DNA of 22,241 nt from Nymphaea colorata. Its lineage: Eukaryota > Streptophyta > Magnoliopsida > Nymphaeales > Nymphaeaceae. Below, piece after piece: positions 1 to 7,626 of this stretch; position 1 is the stretch's first letter; each line of letters opens with the position of its first letter. Where the stretch lies: contig NW_022204515.1 in assembly GCF_008831285.2 (NCBI RefSeq), forward strand, positions 1 to 22,241. The letters are read 5' to 3'. The notes beneath the pieces were generated by a model, which saw only the letters and a program-made list of their open reading frames with translations, was not told the DNA's origin and ran no database searches. The translations under genes and the position numbers were made by a program.

Positions 1-94
1 CCCCAACCCCAACCCCAACCCCAACCCCAACCCCAACCCCAACCCCAACCCCAACCCCAACCCCAACCCCAACCCCAACCCCAACCCCAACCCC
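1..94. repeat. Left macronuclear telomere, (CCCCAA)n
   Basis: Fifteen perfect CCCCAA units plus a final CCCC, with no variant repeats, ending abruptly at CCCCTTTAATCC. This is the C-strand of a G4T2 telomere read from the chromosome end inward, so base 1 is at or near a physical chromosome end. C4A2 repeats are known from Tetrahymena, Glaucoma and Paramecium relatives (Oligohymenophorea); spirotrichs such as Oxytricha and Euplotes use C4A4. Subtelomeric non-coding sequence is only about 120 bp before the first stop codon. Confidence 0.98.
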
Positions 95-214
95 TTTAAT
101 CCAATTAACAAATATTCATGATGATGAATTCTTTGTTCCAGTATTCAAGTTGTAGGTTAGCTGATCAAACTGATGGTTTAAATGCAGTTAATTTCAAAAA
201 TGATGTATCGAAGA

Positions 215-595
215 TCAATTCGCTTTGCAAATGCTGCCGTCTCTGTGGTGGGTTGATAAGCAAATATCGCAGCTGGTTTCGTCGTGGCACTGTCCGCATC
301 CGTCGATGCATTTGATTTGCACACAGTCTGGGCCGGCCAATTTATATCCGTATGAGCACTGAAGGCACTCGAGTTGGGTGTGGACGTGGCAGAACTGGCA
401 GTTGCTGAGGCTGGAGCAGTCGGTGATTCCGCAGGCGAAATCCTTGAGGGTGTAGCCAAGATTGCAATCGAGGCAATCGTCTTCATCGCAAAGCCGACAG
501 TTAGAGAGCTGGCCACAGTCTTAGGTGATGGCGTGTTGGTTGATGTTTCCGCAGCTGATCAGGGCAAGAAGCAGGCAGAACAATAGGAACTTCAT
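215..595 (-). CDS. Small secreted cysteine-rich protein
   Basis: About 126 aa. ATG at 595, TGA at 217-215, uninterrupted except one in-frame TAA read as sense. Residues 1-16 form a classic signal peptide (MKFLLFCLLLALISCG). The rest holds about 18 cysteines in repeated CxxC blocks, with two 'C..C..GY.L' segments (CLDCNLGYTL and CLQCSYGYKL). This resembles the growth-factor-receptor/furin-like Cys-rich repeats common in ciliate secreted and surface proteins. No GPI-type hydrophobic tail or transmembrane segment is visible, so it is probably secreted or a truncated surface-antigen relative. It is the first gene on the chromosome and is transcribed toward the telomere. The overlapping Ala/Ser/Thr-rich minus frame at 178-516 is its shadow. 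Exact function unknown. Confidence 0.85.
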
Positions 596-1054
596 TTCTG
601 TTTTTTAAATTTTATATATATTCCAAGTAATCTTCCTTTTTGAAATTTAAATCCACAGCCCATATGAAGGTGATCAAAGTGAAATTCTTTTAGCAAAATG
701 GCATTTAAATTATGTTTGGAAAAGAAAGTAAGATTGGTTTAAGGTAAAATAGAGAAATATCAAAAATTTTTATGTGCCTAATAGTAAACAAGGGATTTAA
801 TTCAACAAATCCCCATCTTTGCTGAGTATTATTAAGTTCTGCTTAATTTTCATCTGTTATCAGCATGAATCAAGCCCTGTTTTATTATTTTTGCTTTCAT
901 TTATTAAGATTAGGCTTTAGGCTTAACAGCCGTTTTAAGTAAGCAAGATCAATTAAAACAGCTTGATATTTCTCTTTCGCAATAAGCATTTGATTGAATA
1001 AAACGGTCTCAGATAGCTATAGAACAAATCATATGTTATTTCCTTGATCCACGT
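596..1054. other. Intergenic, no gene seen
   Basis: AT-rich, about 460 bp between the start of the Cys-rich gene and the 3' end of the OST3-like gene. TGA stops occur in all frames and no conserved peptide or RNA fold stands out. It must contain the promoter of the telomere-facing Cys-rich gene. Confidence 0.6.
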
Positions 1055-2129
1055 TCAATGGTCCCTTAAGGTAGCCAGCAGGAGGCTAGTAGCTCGGACC
1101 ATACCATCCCTTCTTCCCATAGACTTTCTAAAGGTATGTAACTCCAAGGTAATGATGAGAAGAGCCATCAAGCTGAAGACTGAAGAAAACTTATGAGAAC
1201 ATTTTTCCCCAGCCACTCCAATGAGGACGAACATGAGGCCAATCACGACGATTATTCCTGAAATCACCCATCCTTCCAGCAAGGTTTGCTCTCGGTTGCC
1301 TCCAGATATGATCAAATCTTGCCCCGACTGGTCCCTGGCAGTCCAAGGCACGTCGTGAAGGATGCAGTATACGATTCCAGAGCAACAGGTTAAGTAGACA
1401 GCCTATCATATTGTAAGCTTTACCACTGATCCGAAGAACCAAAAGATCCAATTATTCCAGAGGGGTTTCAGCAGGATATAAGCCAAGACTCCTGCGACGG
1501 CAACTAAGGCGAACTTTCCAACATACTCATAGATTTTTTCATCTGTATGCCTGAACTCCACATCTTTTTTAGTCCGTTTGTTGACGAATTCTAGCATTTT
1601 GTGTGTGGTCACGTGGTTATCGGTGTGCGTAATCTCCCAAGTGTACTCTTGGTAGTAGGTTTTCCTCTCCAAGGAACTCACCACCGCCATGTGAGGCTTC
1701 GATACGACCATATTAGGCACGGACTAAAACTCAAATTGCTTGAAAATCTCAGCTGTGTCTCTTCCGTACTTGAGCGTGGTAAAGAAAGTGGGGTTTTTTA
1801 CAGTATTAATGGCTCCGTTCATATCGTAAGCTTCACGAGATACTCGAACTCAGGTAAAGCTCTCTTGATCGCGGAAAAAATACTTGACCAGTTGGAATTA
1901 GTCGGCAACGAAAAAGATGACGACGTCGTAGGGTCGTGGGTACTTCATTACGTATTCCCTTTTAGATGATTAAATACTCGAAATCTGATTTGGTGAAGTT
2001 GATGATCCTGTTTGAGGAGTTTAGGCTTCTGGAGAGAAGCTAATTCGTTCTTTTTTTGCCGATATCGATATCGCTGCTTGAGGCTAGATAGGTGAAGAGG
2101 ATGAGTGCGAGTATGGGCCTAACAAACAT
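1055..2129 (-). CDS. OST3: Oligosaccharyltransferase OST3/OST6-family subunit
   Basis: About 340 aa after splicing, the usual family length. It begins with a signal peptide (MFVRPILALILFTYLASSS), then a thioredoxin-like ER-luminal domain (PRPYDVVIFF; EIFKQFEF; SVPNMVVSKP; LEFVNKRTKKDVEF). Next come about four membrane segments (e.g. LVAVAGVLAYILLKP, GWVISGIIVVIGLMFVLIG, FSSVFSLMALLIITLELH). Family members belong to the ER N-glycosylation complex, where the luminal domain helps glycosylate sites near disulfides. The usual CxxC is missing here, with Glu/Gln-Phe-Gln-Leu at the aligned position. An in-frame TGA at about 1408 is removed by a 21-nt intron (1403-1423), and a 25-nt intron at 1864-1888 restores the thioredoxin fold. 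Two further one-base frame breaks (about 1825 and 1960) have no intron explanation. Family assignment is firm; exact exon edges less so. Confidence 0.82.
1403..1423 (-). other. 21-nt intron in the OST3-like gene
   Basis: GTAAAG...GATAG on the minus strand. It contains the only in-frame TGA between the first and second membrane segments. Removal joins WFFGSV to AVYLTCCSGIVY without changing phase, as expected in an OST3 membrane domain. Confidence 0.8.
1864..1888 (-). other. 25-nt intron in the OST3-like gene (probable)
   Basis: GTCAAG...ATCAAG on the minus strand. Splicing joins ...VAD[TAA]FQL to RALPEFEYLV, which aligns with the segment around the CxxC of OST3/TUSC3. The unspliced frame soon runs into TGA. 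A pair of compensating indels is the alternative. Confidence 0.55.
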
Positions 2130-2190
2130 CAATGAAATATTATAATTGACTCGATTAAATATCTTTGCGAGAAAATCGAATTGAAATTCA

Positions 2191-2430
2191 TCACAAATGT
2201 CCAGTTTTATAATATTCCCTTCTCAAGAGCCTTTGGGGATGGATTTCATCTTCCTTCTTAGGATTGATTTTTACTAGATCCTTCATGCCCAGCCAATACT
2301 TTTCTCTAAAATTCTTTGTAAAAAGCAATAATCCTCGATTATTCCAGCTTTGCTCGTATGATGATGGGTTTACAAGTAAAAAATGTGGATTTTCCTGTTG
2401 CAATAATTTTATTAATCCCGGTCGGCCCAT
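2191..2430 (-). CDS. Hypothetical small protein, 79 aa
   Basis: An uninterrupted ATG-to-TGA frame with no TAR codons. It starts MGRPGLIKLLQQENPHFLLV and ends YYKTGHL. It is basic and moderately hydrophobic at the N-terminus, with no clear signal peptide or membrane span. Size and character would suit a small mitochondrial or ribosomal accessory protein, but I recognise no family. It lies 61 bp upstream of the OST3-like gene on the same strand and head-to-head with the next plus-strand gene, with only 32 bp between the two start codons. That tight promoter-like, AT-rich (TATATATAA) gap supports both starts. Confidence 0.55.
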   Translation of the reverse strand: MGRPGLIKLLQQENPHFLLVNPSSYEQSWNNRGLLLFTKNFREKYWLGMKDLVKINPKKEDEIHPQRLLRREYYKTGHL

Positions 2431-2462
2431 TTATATATAATTTGATCTCGTTCAAGCTCACG

Positions 2463-3681
2463 ATGAAGGGAAGCGACAGAATTTGCCACAAGGTTCTCCT
2501 CAAAAACCCAAAATAGAGGGAAACCTACCAGCGCAGGGAGGAAAACCACATCGAAGGCACGCCCAAGATCATCTTGGCCAAGCAGCTCGAGAACAATGTG
2601 CAGGAAATTTGGATCGACGACCTGAAGAGTGAATCGGTGGTACGTTTAAAAGAGCTAAACTCCGACGAGAGGGCCTTCGGCTATGCGCGAGTGATCATCG
2701 CTGCTTGCGTGCGCCTGGCATCCAAGTACGGTTTTTTCATGATCAACTAGAACATGATCTTCTTCAACCAGCACCGCGAGATCTTCGCGTGGATAAACCC
2801 CGACGTCCTTTAAAACCACGTCAAAATCTACCTTCCCAATACCCCGATGGCTAGCTTTCCATGATCCGAAGCATCATCACCTACCTCAAGCTCTGGCTCA
2901 AGTGCGACTATCCCTACCTTACCGAGGCCAAAAAATTGGATGAACTGCTCTATCGGTTCGACCAATGCCGGGGAAAAGTTCCACAGGAGTTCAAGCCTCG
3001 ATCCCCAGAACGTGATTTCCTCGGAACGCGAAAGACTTCGGCTCAGTTCCATCCTGGAGACCCTGCTTTTAGTCGCTATTCGGGCAACAATCTCAAGCTA
3101 ACCGGCCAAACCCTCCTAATGGAAAATAGATCCAACAGGGACATCAAATCACCGGGAAAGTAGGAGGATAAATTGGTCCTTAGCATGTCCAACAAACAGA
3201 AAAATCCTCTGAGAAACTATCAATCTTCAGAGGAAGAGCAGAACATAAAGAACAGAACCGAAAGTCACAATACCGACCACATTTCTTCTGACAAGAATGC
3301 TGAGGAAAGCGAAGGAAACTTCGAGCATAAGTCCTTCCACAACATCAACCAAAGCACCAAGCTATCCATGAATCAATCTTTGGGTTTAAGAGCTAAAAGT
3401 ATTTTCCGAACAGGACCACTTCCAACAAGAACCACCCCATCGTCCAGCTCATCAACAGCCAGGACGAAAGCCCTCACTAGTACAAGCAGAATAAGATCCT
3501 CATAGAAGACCACGCGCATCACGAGGAGCAGTAACGGTAGAGACTGAGACGGATGAAATAGTCCCTCGACGGAATAGGCGAGGAGGTCAATGAGCTTTTC
3601 TTCTCCAACATCGAGAGCGACGGCAACAAGGAAGAGGAACTGAAGCAAATAGAGCAATAGTTCGGAAGCCTGCTAGACTGA
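2463..3681 (+). CDS. Hypothetical ciliate protein, about 405 aa
   Basis: Not recognised. The ATG at 2463 opens a frame with three TAR codons that runs to about 2863. It contains a compact folded region (AFGYARVIIAACVRLASKYG, FFMIN, REIFAWINPDVL, NHVKIYLPN). A lost base near 2862 shifts it into MIRSIITYLKLWLKCDYPYL. Another break near 3000 leads through SSERERLRLSSILETLLLVA. From about 3100 a low-complexity Asn/Ser/Glu-rich stretch follows. A further one-base loss in the AAAA run near 3395 leads into an acidic, charged C-terminus (NELFFSNIESDGNKEEELKQ) ending LLD and TGA at 3679-3681. Overall: an N-terminal globular part and a disordered tail. The 3' end converges with the next minus-strand gene 50 bp away. 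Confidence 0.65.
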
Positions 3682-3729
3682 TTGATTTTTTTATGGTTAC
3701 ATTTGTTCCAAAATGAATCGAAAAGTAAA

Positions 3730-4594
3730 TCAATCAACGCTGCAGCAGAAAAATGTCCAAAAGGAAGTCTTCTTGGTCCTTCTGCTTCGCGAAAGCTCCA
3801 CCTTTGGCTCAAAGGAGGGGATTTTTCGTGACTTTCCAGGGTGTTTCTATTGTTGATGTTTTCCTTATTGGAGATATCGGGGGACTAGAGGCTATCGATG
3901 GAAACGGTCATCAGGTTATGCCTGCGCTAGACATCAATTTCCTCTATGCTCACCGAACTCACGTCGATAATGGTGTCAGTTTCAAACGATTCCTTATCAT
4001 TCGAGGGCAAATAGATGCAATCGCTTCCCCTCTAAAGCTAAAAAGAGTCGTATCTGTTATCGATTACGCATTATTCTGCTAATTCAATCCTTCGAGGACT
4101 CTAATCTCTATCTCGAAAGTCTTACTGATTATCTCATGCCAGATTTAGAATGATTCAAAATCGTTAGGAAGAAAATACTCTCGGAAGCTAGTGACCAAAA
4201 CCTCATCAAAAAAAGCCACGCAATTGAAGCACTTCACAAGCTAGTTTTCGATATTTTCCCCAAGGCGGGTCATTTCCAAGTTAAGCCCTACATTTTTATG
4301 CAGCTCTTCCTTGAGCAATCCCCTGGAGGTGGTGAGATGTTACAGTTCAGATAGGTATATGATGTTTTTGAGTTTATTGAATCTTTGCCGGTTATTAGAT
4401 TGTTGGATATTGAGTATGAGTCCCAGTAGCAGGATCCTGATGTTCTTGTACTTGTCGTTGATGGAGCGAATGAAGCATTTGTTGTGTCTGTGGACGACCT
4501 GCAGGCGTGCTCTGGACTTTCTCTCGAGGACTGATATTCTTCCGAAGTCGCAATCGAGTTCGAATATCTGGGCCTAATACTATTCTATATTCAT
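3730..4594 (-). CDS. Hypothetical charged/coiled-coil-like protein
   Basis: Not recognised. The ATG at 4594 opens a long minus frame full of TAR codons. It includes FELDCDFGRISVLERKSRAR, NDKYKNIRILLLGLILN and LVTSFREYFLPNDFESF, mostly helical and charged. Near 4055-4085 the frame moves by one base into VIDNRYDSF then IYLPSNDKESFETDTIIDVS. This leads to a Ser/Asn-rich segment (SPDISNKENINN) and, after another shift near 3800, a short acidic C-terminal helix (KQKDQEDFLLDIFLLQR) with TGA at about 3736-3734. The plus-strand frame at 3753-4082 is its antisense shadow. The start is backed by the AT-rich leader and divergence from the malic enzyme gene. Confidence 0.6.
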
Positions 4595-4947
4595 ATCGTT
4601 CAAAATAATAACGAAATATTGGTTCGATATATTACCATCTTATTGTCTAAGCTCCACCCATTCAATTCTATTTTTTAATGCTACCCACGAGTGGACAAGA
4701 ACGGCAGGCCATTTCGAAAAATGGGATGAGAATTGATGGAGATTGATGAATCTATGAATCAAATATAAATATGATTTATTATGCATTGGGGTATGTATTG
4801 GTTATTCTTCTTCTAAAGTCCACCCAAAAATCAACCGAAAAAGAGTGAAATGCAATTATTAAGTAATTTGTTGATTAAACCTGATTATATTGATATATAT
4901 TTCTGGTGATGCTAAAATTATAGATTATCAAACAACAATTAGGCAGT
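4595..4947. promoter_or_regulatory. Divergent intergenic region (about 350 bp)
   Basis: Strongly AT-rich, between the start codons of the minus-strand hypothetical gene and the plus-strand malic enzyme. It holds no credible coding sequence, and both promoters must lie here. I see no specific element I could name. Confidence 0.5.
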
Positions 4948-6763
4948 ATGGACGGCAAGGACAAACTGGTTGAGCTGCTCAAGGGAGGACTCTACTCCAT
5001 TGAGCCAGTCGTTGAGCAAATTGATAGAAAACTATTATCTTTGGCCTATACCCCTGGAGTTGGGACAGTTTGTCTCGATATTCAACAGAAATAGGCACTT
5101 TCTGATCAGTTCACCCTAGGCCAGAGCGTAGCCATCGTCTCAGATGGCTCACTCTCGAATCAGAAGGCAAAAACTTCATGCCCGTCATGGATTGGTTTGT
5201 CTACAGATCAAGCATTATACCGGCCTCGATGCCTTCCCCTTCGTGGTTAGAAAATAAGTGGATCTTGTTGCGCTTCTGAGAGACTTGTCGACGACCTATG
5301 GAACCGTGCTCTACCTTGATTCAAAGGAAATCCCTGAAGTCCCAAAAAACATCTTGCTTGTGAGGCACCAAACAGTATTAAATCTCCATAAATGCTAAAA
5401 GACCAATGCAAACTATACAGCCACTGCCATCGGTTACTTTGTTTCTAAACAGCTCAAGGGAAGCCCTTCCCTAGAGTAATACAGACCGCTACTGTCTCGC
5501 CTCCTTTCAAGAGAATCACAAACTCTTCGCCCTTTTAATTCAAGGCAACGATATCAAGGAAAATGCCAGGAATTTCCACAGACAGTTTGAAGGAAAGATC
5601 AGGATCGTCAATAACAGCAAGTATAGCTTACCCCAGCTCTTATAAGCCTTCACCTAGCTAACCTCAGATAGCTGGTCAAACTGCCGAACATCTTCAGCAA
5701 GACAAGCCAACTCTCAGTCATAGTCACTGACGGCACTGCCATTCTAGGTTTGGAGACATCGGACCAGCTGCTGGCCTTCCTGTTATGGAGGAAAGTCACT
5801 GCTTTTCAGATTGCTTGGAGAAGTTTAGGTCGTCCCCTTCTGTATGTACCCAAGAAAGACTGCCCAAGAGGAAGTTGAAGCGATTGCCAACACAGTCGGC
5901 AACTTTTGGCAGTTAACTTGGAGGATATCAAAGCTCCAGAGTGCTTCGATGTCGAGGAGGGTCTTAAAGCCAAAAAGCTATTGCCTGTTTTCCATGACGA
6001 CCAGCATGGAACTGCTATCGTTGTGCTGGCTGCACTCATCAACGCCCTCAAAGTGGCTGAGAAAAGCATCGAAAACGTCAAGATCGTTGTGAATGGAGCT
6101 GGAGCAGCTGGCATCACCATTGTCAAACTGCTTCTGTCATACGGGGCAAAGGATGTGATTATTTGCGATACCAAAGGTGCGATCTATAAGGGAAGAACGG
6201 AAGGAATGAACGAAGCTAAGAAGTCAGTCGCAGAGCATACAAACTTAAAGAGTCTAAAGGGAAACCTGCAGACTATTGTTGAAAAAGCTGATGTCTTCAT
6301 CGGAGTCTCTGCGGCTGGTGCCTTGAAAGGACCTTGGATCAAGACCATGAATCCAAAGCCCATCATCTTCGCTCTTGCGAATCCCGATCCTTAAATCTAT
6401 CCTGAAGAGGCCAAGGAAAACGGAGCCTTCATCTATGGAAGCGGAAGAAGCGATTTCTAGAATCAAATCAACAACTCGCTTGTCTTCCCAGGAATCTTCA
6501 GAAGCATAAAGGAGCACCACCTCAAGGAGATTACTCAGGATATGAAGTTGAAGGCATCGATTGCCCTTTCCAAGTGCGTCGACCGTGCTCCTGACCGCTA
6601 GTATGTGATCCCCGCTAGCTTGGACAAGCATCTTTCAGTGGTGATTTCCAAGAGATTGGAGGAAACAATTGATTTGGCTTAAACCATCATTATTATTAAT
6701 CAGGATTCATCAATTATCACAAAAGTAAGTTCTTCAAAGTTCTATGCTTCCTGGCCTATTTGA
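4948..6763 (+). CDS. Malic enzyme with an extra degenerate N-terminal malic-like module
   Basis: About 605 aa. Malic enzymes oxidatively decarboxylate malate to pyruvate with NAD(P). Module 1 (about residues 1-200) has LLSLAYTPGVGTVCLDI with the catalytic-Tyr motif, VAIVSDGS, MPVMDW and HYTGLDAFPFVV, and an imperfect copy of the following metal-site region (TYGTVLYLDSKEIPE, then ANYTATAIGYFVSKQL). Module 2 has LSVIVTDGTAILG, DIGPAAGLPVMEGKSLLF (catalytic Lys), AVNLEDIKAPECFDVEEGL and PVFHDDQHGTAIVVLAALIN (metal ligands). It continues with the Rossmann dinucleotide site VVNGAGAAGITIVKLLL, ADVFIGVSAAGAL and FALANPDP[TAA]IYPEEA. The bacterial MaeB/SfcA-like type fits best. TAR codons are read through at several sites. 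Frame breaks near 5150-5215, 5752, 5790 and 5905 are mostly one-base homopolymer losses. The true stop is taken as TGA 6761-6763, because TAA at 6680 is probably sense. Confidence 0.85.
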
Positions 6764-7423
6764 TCATGTAGATTTGCTCATTTGGGTCCTTGGTTTCGTT
6801 GAAGTCCCGCTACTTGAAGACGTGTCTTGCTTTTCCATCTGAAAAATTGTTAAAGAACATGAGGGTGCTGGGCTTTTTTTCGCTTTGCGTCTTTTTGATT
6901 CTGATGGAATTGCGTTTGCTTTCGATGAGTTCTTCCACGGCAACCAGATCTTTCTTCCTTTTGATCTTTTATTATAAGTATTCCAACTTTTTCTTTTTTT
7001 ACTAAAACTAGCGCCGTTTCTCAGGGCTTTCCAATTTGCGCAGCTGCAATTTGAGGTGGGGGATAATGGATTCCTCTAAATTTTAGTCCGAATGGTCGAA
7101 GTGTTGGAAAAGTTTTATTTCGGCAAAGGGGCGAATGTGGACTGTTCTTCTCATGTACTTGGTCGTTCTGGTAGGAGTGAAGCACTACTTTTTGATTGAT
7201 TTTGTTTCTGATTTAAACCATTAGTTTAATTTGATGGCTTCAACTTTTAAAGGGGTTTCTTTTCGCCAACCGGTTCGTACTGGTCTTAGGCCAATTGAAT
7301 CAGCATATTTTTGGCAGTTACTTATTCCTCACACTGAAATGGACTGCTATCGGGGTCTAAATTCTCACCGTTTTGGATCATCGTGCATGCACTTTTTCGA
7401 CTAAATCTCAATCTTTTTTCCAT
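6717..7423 (-). CDS. Hypothetical basic protein, about 229 aa
   Basis: Not recognised. ATG at 7423 and TGA at 6719-6717. The N-terminal third is polar and disordered (MEKRLRFSRKSACTMIQNGE..., SKSSASLLPERP). A 17-nt intron (7142-7158) joins it to a more ordered segment (IHIRPFAEIKLFQHFDHSD). A Lys/Glu-rich probable coiled coil follows, containing paired TAR codons (KKKKLEYL[TAA][TAA]KIKRKK), then LVAVEELIESKRNSIRIKK and a C-terminal stretch STLMFFNNFSDGKARHVFK. Reading TAR as Glu gives a natural charged coiled coil. Its 3' end overlaps the malic enzyme frame by 47 bp on the opposite strand. Confidence 0.65.
7142..7158 (-). other. 17-nt intron (probable)
   Basis: GTACATGAGAAGAACAG on the minus strand. 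Without it the upstream frame meets TGA immediately (inside the intron). With it, LLPERP is joined to IHIRPFAEIKLF in a continuous frame. It is at the short end of the intron sizes seen here. Confidence 0.55.
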
Positions 7424-7626
7424 TGTAATAAAATTCTTTTGCGTTCGATTAAAAATTATTCAGAAATAAAACCATTCATTACTGGCCTGCCCATAGAAAA
7501 TATAGGAAAAATATTCTCCTCTTGTCCTTACATGTTTGTTTATATTAATAAATTGCAAATGGCTTAGGGACAAAAAAAATAAATAATATCATAACTCTTT
7601 CCGAAGAGTTACAAAGAGCTTGGAGT

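Noticed and set aside
178-516. Minus-strand 112-aa Ala/Ser/Thr-rich frame
   Set aside because: It is the shifted reading of the Cys-rich secreted protein, which has a signal peptide and regular cysteine spacing.
1601-1969. Plus-strand 122-aa open frame
   Set aside because: Antisense to the thioredoxin-like part of the OST3 gene, with no conserved features.
3173-3505. Separate small Asn/Ser-rich gene starting at the ATG at 3182 or nearby
   Set aside because: The same frame is open through TAG at 3161 into the upstream coding sequence, so it is more simply the tail of the 2463-3681 gene.
5090-5260. Euplotes-style +1 frameshifting at AAA-TAG and AAA-TAA
   Set aside because: The frame continues correctly straight through both codons (5092-5094 and the one near 5256), so TAR is simply sense there.
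4948-6763. Malic enzyme as a decayed pseudogene
   Set aside because: All catalytic and cofactor motifs of the C-terminal module are intact and the breaks lie in homopolymers, a pattern shared by every gene in the window.
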